DNA of 52,039 bases from Candidatus Gastranaerophilales bacterium (GCA_017415185.1 JAFQHZ010000011.1:1-52039); one strand, 5' to 3'. Shown: positions 26,302 to 35,316, counted from the stretch's first letter. Numbers and translations are program-made. The notes: generated from the sequence alone by a model not told the origin.

Positions 26302-27034
26302 TTTAGCTTTGTTGTTAATGCCTTGTTTTGCTGCAAGTTATGTTAGCCTTTCTCCTGTATTAACAGAAATTATTTATGCGCTTGAAGGAGATAAGGATTT
26401 GCTTGGTGTTTCAAGTGTTTGCAATTATCCTGATGATGTTAAAAATAAGCAAATTATTGGTGACACATATTTTGTTAATATGGAAAAATTAATTAAATTA
26501 AAGCCTGAGTTTCTTTTTTCTATGAATTCAAACAAGCCTTTATTAGGGCAATTGCCTTTAATCAATGTTAAAGCTGAATATTTTGAATTTTCCAGCATAC
26601 AAAATATTTATGATGGAATTAATAGAATCGGAAAAACAATCAATAAAGAAAAGAAAGCTTTTGAATTAATTAATGAAATAAAATTAAAAATTAGTCAAAA
26701 TAAAACAAAAGAGCCTAAAAAAATTCTTTATATTGTTCAATTTAATCCTTTAATTACAGTTGGAAAACAAAGTTATATTAATGATGTTATTGAACAATCT
26801 GGACATATTAATGTCGCAAGTGATATCAATTTTCATTATCCAAATATAACTCTCGAATATGCAATAAAAAAAGAGCCAGAGATTATTGTCCTTTGTTATA
26901 GCGATAAAAATGACGAAATTAAAAAATATTTTCCAAAAGCAAAAATCATTAAATTAACAACGCAAGAACAAGACCTCATAAATAGACCTGGTCCTCGAAT
27001 TTGGCAAGCTGTTAAAATTTTTTCAAAAATGTGA
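26267..27034 (+). CDS. btuF: Cobalamin-binding periplasmic protein, BtuF-like
   Basis: The 255-residue product has a signal peptide (IFKFLISLALLLMPCFA) and the BtuF/FhuD fold. It begins YVSLSPVLTEIIYALEGDKDLLGVSSVCNYP, the classic start of this family. NMEKLIKLKPEF and PGPRIWQAVKIFSKM follow as expected. The mature protein should capture cobalamin in the periplasm and deliver it to BtuCD. The ATG at 26267 lies within btuD; an AAGGT stands about eight bases before it. The stop abuts the convergent helicase stop with no gap and no terminator. Confidence 0.9.
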   Translation: MTKTSIFKFLISLALLLMPCFAASYVSLSPVLTEIIYALEGDKDLLGVSSVCNYPDDVKNKQIIGDTYFVNMEKLIKLKPEFLFSMNSNKPLLGQLPLINVKAEYFEFSSIQNIYDGINRIGKTINKEKKAFELINEIKLKISQNKTKEPKKILYIVQFNPLITVGKQSYINDVIEQSGHINVASDINFHYPNITLEYAIKKEPEIIVLCYSDKNDEIKKYFPKAKIIKLTTQEQDLINRPGPRIWQAVKIFSKM

Positions 27035-30000
27035 TTATATGATTTCCATGTTGCAAAAATCTTTATATTGACAGAATTTGCAGTTTTCTGCGCTTTGATT
27101 TTCTGGTTTTTCAAAGTTATGCGCTTGAATATCTCTGCTTGCTTTGACGAATTTTTGAACAACTGCTTGAATTTCTTCTTCGCTAAAATCTAGTTCGACA
27201 TTTTTTTTGAATTCCTCAGCAAATATAAATGTTGTTGATTTGACTTTTTTGTTTTCAATTTTTTCAATTGCATATTTATAAAAAGCCATTTGGTTATAAT
27301 AATCTTCGTGATTTTTTTCAGGCGCAATTGATGATTTTGATTTTGCTTTTCCTGTTTTATAATCATAAAGCATAATTTCATCGTTTAAAATGTCAATTCT
27401 ATCAATATAGCCAACAAATTTTATTCCTTCAATTTCAATGTTGAATTCTTTTTCGACTTCACAAAGCCAATCGATTGGCGTTAATATCAATTGGTTATAA
27501 TATTCTTTTAAGGCTTTTTCCCCTCTTTCAAGATGTATTTCTTTTTGTTCATAAGAAGACATTGGAAGCTTTTTGAGAGCAGCTTTAAATTCTTCAATAA
27601 AATATTCACAAGAAGGATATTGTTTATTTTCAATTGCATATTTAATAGCATTTTCGCAAGCTTTATGAACAGCGCTACCATAGCTTAAAGAGTTTGGATT
27701 AGAATCTTTTGCGCCTAATTCAAGAATTCTTTCATATAGATATTTTCTTGGACAGCTTAAATAGCAATTTATGGCACTTGCACTAAATGCTCTATCGTTT
27801 AACATTGCATCAATAAAATCTTTAAATTCTTTTTTGTAGTCATATTCTTTTTTGACAATTCCTTTTTTGATTGTTTCCCAAAATTCTTCAATTGTTTGTT
27901 CTTGAGCTTCCTTGATTTCAAGATTGTCTTGTATATTTTTGATGAAATCAGAAACTGTTTTATCAATTGAATATGAAAGAAATAGGCTGTGTCTAGCACG
28001 AGTCATTCCGACGTATAAAACTTTGATTCTGTCTGAAATTTTTTCTTTTTGAATTTGCTCTTCGTCTTTATATTCGTCAGGATGAAGAGGAATATTTGGT
28101 CTGTTTGCTTTTCCTTTTTCCCATTTTCTAGCTGTTAAAGTCGGCATAAAGACATAATCAAATTCTCTTCCTTTTGCGGAAAAATATGTTGATAATTGAA
28201 TTGCATTTAGTGCTTTTGGTGCTTTGTCTGTTTTGATTTCAATTTCGTCAACAATTGAAATTTCAAGATATTCTATAAAATCTTCCAATAACACTGTTTT
28301 GTTGATTTCCATGAAGGCTGTTGCTTCGTCTATGAATTTTTTAATTCCTGCAATGTTTTCGTGTTTGTTTGTTTCGCAATTAAGATAATAATTGAAAATT
28401 CCAGTTTTAGAGCCAACTTCAAGAATTATATTTTTTATGTTTTCGTTGTTTTTGTATTCTTTTAAATATTCGAAAGTTTTAATAAAATTATCTATTTTGT
28501 CTTGTTCGATAAATTTATTGATTTCTTTTATTGCTTCAATTATTGATTTGTGGTTTGTTTTTGTGCTGTGTATTAATTCAAAATCTTTTGGATTAATATT
28601 AAAAGGTTGATTTAATAACAATTTAATTAATTTATCAGAATATAAATCTGGCGAACAAAGCGCTTTTAAATAATAAAACAAAACTAATGAAGAATTGATT
28701 GTGAAAATATTTTTTCCTTCTTTTAATTCTGATGGAATTCCTCTTTCTTTTAACATTTGAGAAAAAGTGTCTAGCTCTGCGTTTGAGCGTGTCAAAATTG
28801 CAATTTGAGCTAAATCTTTGTTTCCGTCTTTGTCTGTTGGGCAATCTTTTGAAGATATTATTTCTTCGATTTTTGAAATTATTCCGCAATATTCATCCAA
28901 AATGTTGTGATATTTATTTAATTTAACTGAATAATTTTTGTCATATAACTCTTTGTTTTTTGCAATTAAATTTTTATCAATTCCAAATTTTTCAAATTTA
29001 GGATTTGCTTCAAGTCTATTTGAATCTTGAAGAACAATTGCTCTTGAAATATCGAGAATATTTTGAGTTGAGCGCATATTTTCATTTAAGCAAATAACTT
29101 TTGTTTCGGGGAAATTTGAAAGATATTTTTCGATTGTATCAAGTTTTGCTCCTTGAAAAGAATAAATGATTTGATCATCATCCCCAACAACAAAAATATT
29201 TTTGCAAGCTGATGACAAATTGAAAACAATATCGTTTTGCGATTTGTTTGTGTCTTGATATTCGTCAACTAAAATATATTCATATTGTTTTGCTATTTTT
29301 TCTAAAAAGCTTGGGCTTGATTTAAATTTTTCCAAAACAAGATTAATCATATCGTTAAAATCAAGCAAATGATATTTGCTCATTTTTTCTTGATAAAGAT
29401 CATAAAATATCCAAAGTTCTCTTAATTGATTAATTGCAAGTTCTATCTCTTCTTTTGCTTCTTCTAGTCCTTTTGTTCTTGTTTCGCCTTTGGCATGTTT
29501 TTCTTTGATTAATGCATCTATTTTATCTATTTGAGGAAGCCAATCTTGATTATATTTTAAATTGTATTCAAATTCTTCTTTTGTTAAGCGATTTTGTTTG
29601 ATTTCAGAAATTCTATCTTTAATTTTTTTAATGTATGCATAGGGGTCATTTTTGCTGTTTTTTAGGTAAATTGGTTTAATTTCATCAATGCATTCTTTAA
29701 TTAATGCACGAGAAGTTGATTCGGTGATGATTCTTATATTTTCTGATAAATCAAAATATTCGCTATATTGTTCAATTAAATTGAAGCAAAAACCGTGATA
29801 TGTATAAATATTGATGTTGTTAATTTTGCCAATTTCTTTGTCTAACCTGTCTTTCATTTCGTTTGCTGCTGTTTGAGAAAAAGCCAAACAAAGAATTTTG
29901 TCGGCAGGAACATTTTTGCTTAGAATGTTTTTAATTCTTTGAATTACTGTAAAAGTTTTGCCTGTTCCTGGTCCTGCTAAAACAAGAAATTTTCCATCAA

Positions 30001-30049
30001 TATTTTCTATGCATTCAAGTTGTTTTGGGTTTGGTTGTGGTTTTTGCAT
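27035..30049 (-). CDS. UvrD-type helicase fused to a PD-(D/E)XK nuclease with Fe-S cysteines
   Basis: The 1004-residue protein has the superfamily 1 helicase motifs. Walker A is GPGTGKT at 26-32, followed by LVDEYQDTN, VGDDDQIIYSFQGA and VGMTRARHSLFLS. From about residue 780 it changes to a RecB/AddB-like nuclease. CPRKYL is followed by GYIDRIDI, LYDYKTGKAKSK and a CKFCQYKDFC end. The four cysteines are spaced as in AddB and Cas4-type Fe-S nucleases. It is probably a single-chain end-processing or recombination-repair helicase-nuclease. The ATG at 30049 has GAGG seven bases ahead; longer frames upstream have no support. Confidence 0.88.
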   Translation of the reverse strand: MQKPQPNPKQLECIENIDGKFLVLAGPGTGKTFTVIQRIKNILSKNVPADKILCLAFSQTAANEMKDRLDKEIGKINNINIYTYHGFCFNLIEQYSEYFDLSENIRIITESTSRALIKECIDEIKPIYLKNSKNDPYAYIKKIKDRISEIKQNRLTKEEFEYNLKYNQDWLPQIDKIDALIKEKHAKGETRTKGLEEAKEEIELAINQLRELWIFYDLYQEKMSKYHLLDFNDMINLVLEKFKSSPSFLEKIAKQYEYILVDEYQDTNKSQNDIVFNLSSACKNIFVVGDDDQIIYSFQGAKLDTIEKYLSNFPETKVICLNENMRSTQNILDISRAIVLQDSNRLEANPKFEKFGIDKNLIAKNKELYDKNYSVKLNKYHNILDEYCGIISKIEEIISSKDCPTDKDGNKDLAQIAILTRSNAELDTFSQMLKERGIPSELKEGKNIFTINSSLVLFYYLKALCSPDLYSDKLIKLLLNQPFNINPKDFELIHSTKTNHKSIIEAIKEINKFIEQDKIDNFIKTFEYLKEYKNNENIKNIILEVGSKTGIFNYYLNCETNKHENIAGIKKFIDEATAFMEINKTVLLEDFIEYLEISIVDEIEIKTDKAPKALNAIQLSTYFSAKGREFDYVFMPTLTARKWEKGKANRPNIPLHPDEYKDEEQIQKEKISDRIKVLYVGMTRARHSLFLSYSIDKTVSDFIKNIQDNLEIKEAQEQTIEEFWETIKKGIVKKEYDYKKEFKDFIDAMLNDRAFSASAINCYLSCPRKYLYERILELGAKDSNPNSLSYGSAVHKACENAIKYAIENKQYPSCEYFIEEFKAALKKLPMSSYEQKEIHLERGEKALKEYYNQLILTPIDWLCEVEKEFNIEIEGIKFVGYIDRIDILNDEIMLYDYKTGKAKSKSSIAPEKNHEDYYNQMAFYKYAIEKIENKKVKSTTFIFAEEFKKNVELDFSEEEIQAVVQKFVKASRDIQAHNFEKPENQSAENCKFCQYKDFCNMEII

Positions 30050-30073
30050 TCTTAATTCCTCTTTTTTAAAAGA

Positions 30074-30082
30074 ATTATAACA
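30074..30082 (-). promoter_or_regulatory. Extended -10 promoter of the helicase/nuclease gene
   Basis: On the minus strand TGT-TATAAT (30082-30074) is a perfect extended -10. Transcription should start near 30067, giving an 18-base leader with GAGG. The -35 region overlaps the tolC-side terminator and is poor. Confidence 0.6.
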
Positions 30083-30086
30083 TATT

Positions 30087-30117
30087 AAAAAGCCTTGGGT
30101 AACACCAAGGCTTTTTT
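30087..30117 (-). terminator. Intrinsic terminator of the SBP-TolC fusion gene
   Basis: AAAAAGCCTTGG (30087-30098) pairs with CCAAGGCTTTTTT (30105-30117), loop of six. Read on the minus strand it follows the stop at 30120 and ends in a T run. It sits directly upstream of the helicase promoter. Confidence 0.88.
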
Positions 30118-30119
30118 GA

Positions 30120-32567
30120 TTATAATGTGAAATCTTCAACTGCTGGCAAAATACCAGGGATATCATGTATCCATTTTTTAGCTCTGTCGTTTGCTTGTGT
30201 CCAGTTGATTGCCAATAATCCTCTTTGTACCCATAACAATTCTTTAAAGAAATTGTATTGTGAATTCATAGCATCCACTTTTGAATGAGTGTAAAGGTCT
30301 TGTGCGTCAACTAATTGAGCAATCGGAGCTTCACCTCTTAAGTATTTTGCTTTAACTCTTTGATAGTTTTCAGCTTGAGCGAACATAGATTTGTATGATT
30401 TTTCAATTAAGAAGTATTTAGCGATAGCTCTGTTTACTACTTCTCTAACGTTCATTTCAAGCTCAGTGTTCACTTGAGTTAAATATGCATTTAATTCGTT
30501 TAATTCAGCTTTGCAACGTGCAATTTCAGCGATTTTGTGACCACCTTCAATTGGTTTCCATTGAGCTGCAATTAATAAACGAGTTGAATCTTCTTTTAAG
30601 CCATAGTATGGACCAAGATAGTTTGGGTTTCCTGAAAGATATGGTGCATATCCTGCAGCAGGATAATGTCCATTTTGTTCATAAGGCAAATCTCTGTCAA
30701 ATTGTTTTGTATATTCAAGAGACAATTTTGCACTTGGAAGGAAGAATTTTTGTGCGTAATTGCCCATTTCAGCTTTTTTCATTGCGATTGCTGCTCTTAA
30801 TTTAGCTGTTTCAGGAGAAATTGCAATAACTTCTTCAACTAGCATATCTGTAAATTTAGCTAATTTTTCAGGTGTGCTTACATGGTTAATCACATGAAGC
30901 TCGCTTGTGAAAAATGCTGGATCTTTAGCAGTTAGCGGTTTGAAGTTATATTCTTCTTTTTGATCTTTAAATAAGATTTTATTGATTGTGATTTTTAAGT
31001 TTGCAAATTCAGCTTTCATATTAAGAAGTTTTTTCTCAGCTTCATTAACATGACCTGCCCAACGAAGAGCTTCTTCAGGACCACATTTTCCTGCTTTTTC
31101 TCTTACACGAGCAATTGCCAGATTTTCTCTTGATTCTTTAACAAGTTCTTCTTGAACTTTAATCATGTTTTCAAAGATTAAAGTTTCAATGTATAAATTA
31201 CCTAAGTTATGACCAACAGATTGTTCTGTAACAATTTTTTCAGCTTTGTCAAATTTAAGCTTTTTGTTTTTAACAATAATGTTTGTTACAAGATCTGGTG
31301 AATAGATAACTTGATCGATACCAACTGTGAACATGCCTGCTGTTCTTGGAACATCAGTATAAGATTCAGCATAAGAATCGTTATATGTTTGATGGCCCAA
31401 ATCGATTCTTAAAGTTGGAAGATATCTTAAAACTGAAGAAACAGCGCTTCTTCTTGCTGCATCAACAAGATATTTTTTACGTTTGATATCTAAGTTGTTA
31501 TCAGACATTGTATTTAACACATAAGATAAATCATAAATTGGTTTTTCTTTGTGAGAGATAACTTGCGCATTGTTTAAAAGTCTTAATGGTGCGCTATATC
31601 CTAATTCTTCGCCTGTGTCTTTGTTGTAGTAAATTACTTCGTCATCAAAGAATTGGATTTTTTCGTTTTTAACTGCTTTACCATGAAGAACTCCATGGAT
31701 AGAGAAGCTTGTTGCTTCAGCTAATTTTCTATCCAAATCAGGTGTTGATGTACCCATTAATGCGCCCAATTGAACATCTTCAATACCAACAGATGTGAAA
31801 GTTGGAAGTTTTTTAGAGTTCAAATTAGCATACAATTCTTTTCTTTGTTCAACTGATAAGTTAAACATTGGTGTTACAAAAACTGAATCAACATCAGATG
31901 GAATTTTAGCTAGTGAACCTGCTAAGTTTTTAGCGCTAACAGGCAAAACTACAAAATTCATGTCTAATTTTTTTTCTTTGAATTTTTTGTCAATAATTCC
32001 ATGCCAATCTTTTTGAGTTTTATAGAAATTTTCGTTTAATAAAACTGCTGTTTTTTGTTGGGTTGGAACTAATTTTTTAAACAAAATAAAATCGTTTACA
32101 TATTGTTTAACAGGGTTAAAGAAAGCGTTTGAGCCTAACTCTCTTAAACCGTATTCGTCAATTGTTAAAACGAATTTGTTATTGTTTTGTTTGTTGGTTA
32201 AATACATGCTTGACATATAACCAAGTGAAATAACCATTTTAGCACGAGATGCTAAAGCTTTGTTTGAAGCAGATTTAGCACCAGCTTCAGTCCAATCACC
32301 AACAAATACTAAATCTTTTGGAAAAGACGCTTTGTAATCAGGATACAAAGATTTGGTGATTGTTTCTTGGAATGCTTTTGAAACACCAGCGTTTTTGTCT
32401 GATGGTCCATCAAATACAAAAGCTAATTCCATAGTACGAATGTTTTGTTGTACTTTTGCTGTTTTTGCATTAGTAAGTTTACCTTCAACTATTGCAAAAG
32501 CGGCACCGCTATACATTGTGAATAATAGCGAAACAAGTACGATTGTTAAAAGTTTCTTAATTCTCAT
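30120..32567 (-). CDS. Fusion of ABC-type substrate-binding domain and TolC-family outer-membrane channel
   Basis: The 815-residue protein has a signal peptide (KLLTIVLVSLLFTMYSGAAFA). Residues about 45-338 look like the ABC_sub_bind (PF04392) fold. SKAFQETITKSL, MVISLGYMSS and VDSVFVTPMF are followed by an ending GYSAPLRLLNNAQVI, matching the usual close of that domain. From about 345 to 815 it is a TolC-like outer-membrane efflux protein: long amphipathic helices (about 430-530 and 700-790), a RGEAPIAQLVDAQDL segment and a LLAINWTQANDR end. A ligand-sensing or cargo-binding domain is thus tethered to an exit duct (inference). No inner-membrane pump gene adjoins it. It is monocistronic by promoter and terminator. 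Confidence 0.8.
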   Translation of the reverse strand: MRIKKLLTIVLVSLLFTMYSGAAFAIVEGKLTNAKTAKVQQNIRTMELAFVFDGPSDKNAGVSKAFQETITKSLYPDYKASFPKDLVFVGDWTEAGAKSASNKALASRAKMVISLGYMSSMYLTNKQNNNKFVLTIDEYGLRELGSNAFFNPVKQYVNDFILFKKLVPTQQKTAVLLNENFYKTQKDWHGIIDKKFKEKKLDMNFVVLPVSAKNLAGSLAKIPSDVDSVFVTPMFNLSVEQRKELYANLNSKKLPTFTSVGIEDVQLGALMGTSTPDLDRKLAEATSFSIHGVLHGKAVKNEKIQFFDDEVIYYNKDTGEELGYSAPLRLLNNAQVISHKEKPIYDLSYVLNTMSDNNLDIKRKKYLVDAARRSAVSSVLRYLPTLRIDLGHQTYNDSYAESYTDVPRTAGMFTVGIDQVIYSPDLVTNIIVKNKKLKFDKAEKIVTEQSVGHNLGNLYIETLIFENMIKVQEELVKESRENLAIARVREKAGKCGPEEALRWAGHVNEAEKKLLNMKAEFANLKITINKILFKDQKEEYNFKPLTAKDPAFFTSELHVINHVSTPEKLAKFTDMLVEEVIAISPETAKLRAAIAMKKAEMGNYAQKFFLPSAKLSLEYTKQFDRDLPYEQNGHYPAAGYAPYLSGNPNYLGPYYGLKEDSTRLLIAAQWKPIEGGHKIAEIARCKAELNELNAYLTQVNTELEMNVREVVNRAIAKYFLIEKSYKSMFAQAENYQRVKAKYLRGEAPIAQLVDAQDLYTHSKVDAMNSQYNFFKELLWVQRGLLAINWTQANDRAKKWIHDIPGILPAVEDFTL

Positions 32568-32600
32568 ACTCCTAATCCCGAATAAACTTATACCTCTCCC

Positions 32601-32629
32601 ACGCTAACAAAAACAACTACGTTTGTCAA
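32601..32629 (-). promoter_or_regulatory. Promoter of the SBP-TolC fusion gene
   Basis: On the minus strand TTGACA (32629-32624) and TAGCGT (32606-32601) are 17 bases apart, with TGT as an extended -10. The leader of about 27 bases contains AGGAG very close to the ATG. Confidence 0.5.
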
Positions 32630-32663
32630 AAAATTCCCACTAAAATTGTAAAGATAAATTATT

Positions 32664-32692
32664 TTGACATTTATATAAATAATGAATAGAAT
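32664..32692 (+). promoter_or_regulatory. Promoter of the acyl-CoA/acyl-ACP ligase gene
   Basis: TTGACA (32664-32669) and TAGAAT (32687-32692) are 17 bases apart. The leader has GAGG before the ATG at 32731. Confidence 0.75.
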
Positions 32693-32730
32693 GAAATTAA
32701 GTATATAGATTTATGTAAGAGGATGTGTAA

Positions 32731-34401
32731 ATGGGGTTAAGAAGTAAAGATATCTTATCTATTTTAGAAGACAAAACTCGTGATTATCAAGAGAAAATCG
32801 CTCTTGGTACAAAAGATACCTTTGGTTGGAAGGAATTTACTTACAAAGGAATTGGTCAACTTTCAAGAAAAGTTGCAAGATATATTATTGAAGAAACAGA
32901 TGTTCCAAAAGGCGAAAGATTGGCAATTTTGTCTGAATCAAAACCAGAATACGCAACCGCTGTTTTTGCTTCTGCGCTATCAGGCATGGTTACTGTTCCT
33001 CTTGATGTTAAATTAACAAAATATGAACTTAAATCTATTTTAATGGATGCTCAACCTACAATATTATTCACTTCTCAATATTATTTAGAAACAGCAAGAG
33101 CCTTAAAAGAAGAAATTCCAAGTATTAAATATATATTTGTATTAGATCAACATTCAAAACATACTGATGTAATAAACGTTTATGATGTTCCTGATAAATT
33201 TAGTGCAAAATGGAGAAGAAGAAGCCCCAAATCTACTGCATTCATTATTTATACTTCGGGTACAACAGGTCAGCCAAAAGGTGTTGAAATTAGTTTTGCA
33301 AACATCACAAGCCAGCTTGAAGATCTTGGATATGCACTAGGTGAAATTTTGGGAGATAAAAAAGTTACAGCACTTTCAATTCTTCCAATGAACCATCTGT
33401 TTGAAATGACTGTTGGTTTTTGCACATTCTTAAATTATGGTTTTTCAGTTTATTACACACAAAGCTTGAAACCAAAAGATATTCTTGGAATTATGCAAGA
33501 GAAAAAAGTTGAGTTTATGATTGTTGTTCCTGCTTTCTTAAAATTATTAAAAGCAGGTATTGAATCAGAGCTTAAAAATGCTCCAAAAATTACTCAAATT
33601 TTGTTTAATGCAATGTATCATTTTGCAAAATTTATTCCAAGTTATGGAATCAAAAAAATGTTATTCAAAAAAATCCATGATAAATTTGGCGGAAATTTCA
33701 TCGGTTGCATTTCTGGCGGTGCGCCTTTGGATTTGGGAGTTGCGGCATTCTTTGAAAGAATTGGTATTAAAGTATATCAAGGTTATGGTTTATCCGAAAC
33801 AAGCCCTGTTGTTTGCGTAAATACTGATAGAAGAAATGACCTTGCTTCTGTTGGTCGTCCATTGAAACATTTTGAAGCAAGAATTGATTCTCAAACTGGC
33901 GAATTACAATTAAAGGGTCCTTCTGTTATGAAGGGTTACCATAATCAGCCTGAATTAACTGCTGAAGTTATTGATGAAGACGGTTGGTTGCATACTGGTG
34001 ATATTGCTAAAATTGATAGAGGACATATTTATATCACAGGCAGAATTAAAAATATGATTGTTCTTGCGGGTGGTAAAAAAGTATTTCCTGAAGAAGTTGA
34101 ATCAGTATTAGAAAAATCAGAATATTTAGCTGAAACTTGCGTAATGGGTATTAATCGCTCGTTTGGGGCAAAAGACGGCATGGAAGAAGTTACAGCTATT
34201 GTTGTTCCTAAAGAAGATTTATATAAAAACCATAGCGAAGAAGAAGTTGAAAAATTAGTTAGAGACGATATTAAATTGTTATCTATGCAATTAACTCAAT
34301 ATAAACGTCCAAGCACGGTAATAATCAAAAAAGAACCACTTCCAAGAACAACAACTAGAAAAGTTAAAAGAAACGAAGTTAAAAAATTAATCGAAGTATA
34401 A
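32731..34401 (+). CDS. fadD: AMP-forming acyl-CoA (or acyl-ACP) synthetase, long-chain type
   Basis: The 556-residue enzyme activates fatty acids with ATP through an acyl-adenylate. Signature motifs are YTSGTTGQPKGVEIS (P-loop, about 175), MNHLFEMTVG, GYGLSETSPVV and WLHTGDIAKID. A C-terminal lid holds RIKNMIVLAGGKKVFPEE and the catalytic lysine region TTRKVKRNE. The thioesterase encoded convergently downstream suggests acyl recycling. Whether CoA or acyl carrier protein is the acceptor cannot be read from the sequence. GAGG stands ahead of the ATG. A transmembrane anchor is not evident. Confidence 0.88.
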   Translation: MGLRSKDILSILEDKTRDYQEKIALGTKDTFGWKEFTYKGIGQLSRKVARYIIEETDVPKGERLAILSESKPEYATAVFASALSGMVTVPLDVKLTKYELKSILMDAQPTILFTSQYYLETARALKEEIPSIKYIFVLDQHSKHTDVINVYDVPDKFSAKWRRRSPKSTAFIIYTSGTTGQPKGVEISFANITSQLEDLGYALGEILGDKKVTALSILPMNHLFEMTVGFCTFLNYGFSVYYTQSLKPKDILGIMQEKKVEFMIVVPAFLKLLKAGIESELKNAPKITQILFNAMYHFAKFIPSYGIKKMLFKKIHDKFGGNFIGCISGGAPLDLGVAAFFERIGIKVYQGYGLSETSPVVCVNTDRRNDLASVGRPLKHFEARIDSQTGELQLKGPSVMKGYHNQPELTAEVIDEDGWLHTGDIAKIDRGHIYITGRIKNMIVLAGGKKVFPEEVESVLEKSEYLAETCVMGINRSFGAKDGMEEVTAIVVPKEDLYKNHSEEEVEKLVRDDIKLLSMQLTQYKRPSTVIIKKEPLPRTTTRKVKRNEVKKLIEV

Positions 34402-34529
34402 AATGTGCAAGCCGGTGCTAAATCGGCAAAGCGCTGAGCTTTGGCGATAGCACTACGAATGCGACGTGGGACGCAAAGTCCCTCAGGAGCAAAATGCGCA
34501 AGCCGGTGCTAAATCGGCAAAGCGTTGAG
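34400..34529. repeat. Tandem, highly structured intergenic repeat (candidate ncRNA element)
   Basis: A 39-base block occurs at 34400-34438 and again at 34491-34529 with two mismatches, a 91-base period. The second unit is cut short after its first 39 bases. Within unit one, 34415-34453 folds into a 15-bp hairpin: GTGCTA, TCG and CAAAGC pair with GCTTTG, CGA and TAGCAC, loop GCTGA. Then 34468-34482 forms GGGAC-GCAAA-GTCCC. The element is visibly richer in G and C than its surroundings. It lies in the 3' region of the ligase gene, with only a terminator beyond, so it cannot control a downstream gene in cis. The GGACGCAAAG string recalls cyclic-di-GMP-I riboswitches, but the rest does not fit. 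Confidence 0.7.
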
Positions 34530-34540
34530 ATTTTATAATA

Positions 34541-34566
34541 AAAAAGGTGGCTTTTGCCACCTTTTT
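34541..34566. terminator. Bidirectional intrinsic terminator
   Basis: A perfect 11-bp stem (AAAAAGGTGGC / GCCACCTTTTT) with loop TTTT lies between the convergent ligase and thioesterase genes. The thioesterase stop overlaps its edge. Confidence 0.92.
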
Positions 34567-35293
34567 AAATCCATTCGCATTGAATTAAACACAAATCTTC
34601 ATTATCAAGATTTCTTATTCTATGAGTTGTGATATTGTCTTTAATTTCTACTTCTGAAACAATTTTTTCTCCATATTTTGCTTCTTTTTTAAAGAACATA
34701 TCCAGTGTTTTAATTTTGTGATTCAATAAAAATTCATTTGTTAGTGTTTCAAATGCCCAAATAATATAGTTGCCATTGTTAGCATGTCCATTTACATCAA
34801 GATCATTATATCTAACAAAGAATTCTTTTTGATTGGTGATGTTTTCAAGAGGTTTGATTTTTGAAAAACATAAATCTGTTTCTTGTTTTTGATAACTTGG
34901 CATATTTGGATTATTTATTGCTGGTTCAACTAAGACGGTTGAGCGTGTATTTAAATCCACCACCGACCACATACTGAAAACTTTTCCAAATTTTTTCTCG
35001 TCATTAAAAAGCTCAAAACTTCTGTATGCAAAAAGTCTGTTATAGCCTCTTGGAGTTGTTGAAATTTTTAAATCATAAACATTAACAGGGTATTCGCTAA
35101 ATTCCATCCTATATTTAATTAAAAACCAAGCAAGATTTTTTGAGCTAATATAGCTATATCCAAAACCCAATTGCTCGGCATTTTCGCTTGCAATATCTTG
35201 AAGATAATTCAAAAGAGAATACGGTTTAAGGGCCAAATCTTGGTTCATATCTGAATATTTAATCGTATAGTTTTGAGTGAGTTTGTTTTCCAT
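34565..35293 (-). CDS. Acyl-ACP thioesterase (double hotdog fold)
   Basis: The 242-residue protein resembles the FatA/FatB-like acyl-ACP thioesterases (PF01643), which release free fatty acids from acyl carrier protein. It has two hotdog halves. The first includes SLLNYLQDIASENAEQLGFG and the second FVRYNDLDVNGHANNGNYI, with the catalytic Asp/Asn-His arrangement. GAGG precedes the ATG at 35293. It is convergent with the acyl-activating enzyme, so release and re-activation of acyl chains may be linked, although transcripts are separate. Confidence 0.88.
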   Translation of the reverse strand: MENKLTQNYTIKYSDMNQDLALKPYSLLNYLQDIASENAEQLGFGYSYISSKNLAWFLIKYRMEFSEYPVNVYDLKISTTPRGYNRLFAYRSFELFNDEKKFGKVFSMWSVVDLNTRSTVLVEPAINNPNMPSYQKQETDLCFSKIKPLENITNQKEFFVRYNDLDVNGHANNGNYIIWAFETLTNEFLLNHKIKTLDMFFKKEAKYGEKIVSEVEIKDNITTHRIRNLDNEDLCLIQCEWI

Positions 35294-35316
35294 AAAACCT
35301 CATTTCTTTGTAATTA

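Noticed and set aside
34400-34529. CRISPR-like repeat or cyclic-di-GMP-I riboswitch
   Set aside because: Only two repeat copies with a structured, non-spacer-like interval and no cas genes. The GGACGCAAAG string alone matches the riboswitch; the GGGCAAACC-type first half and a downstream target gene are missing.
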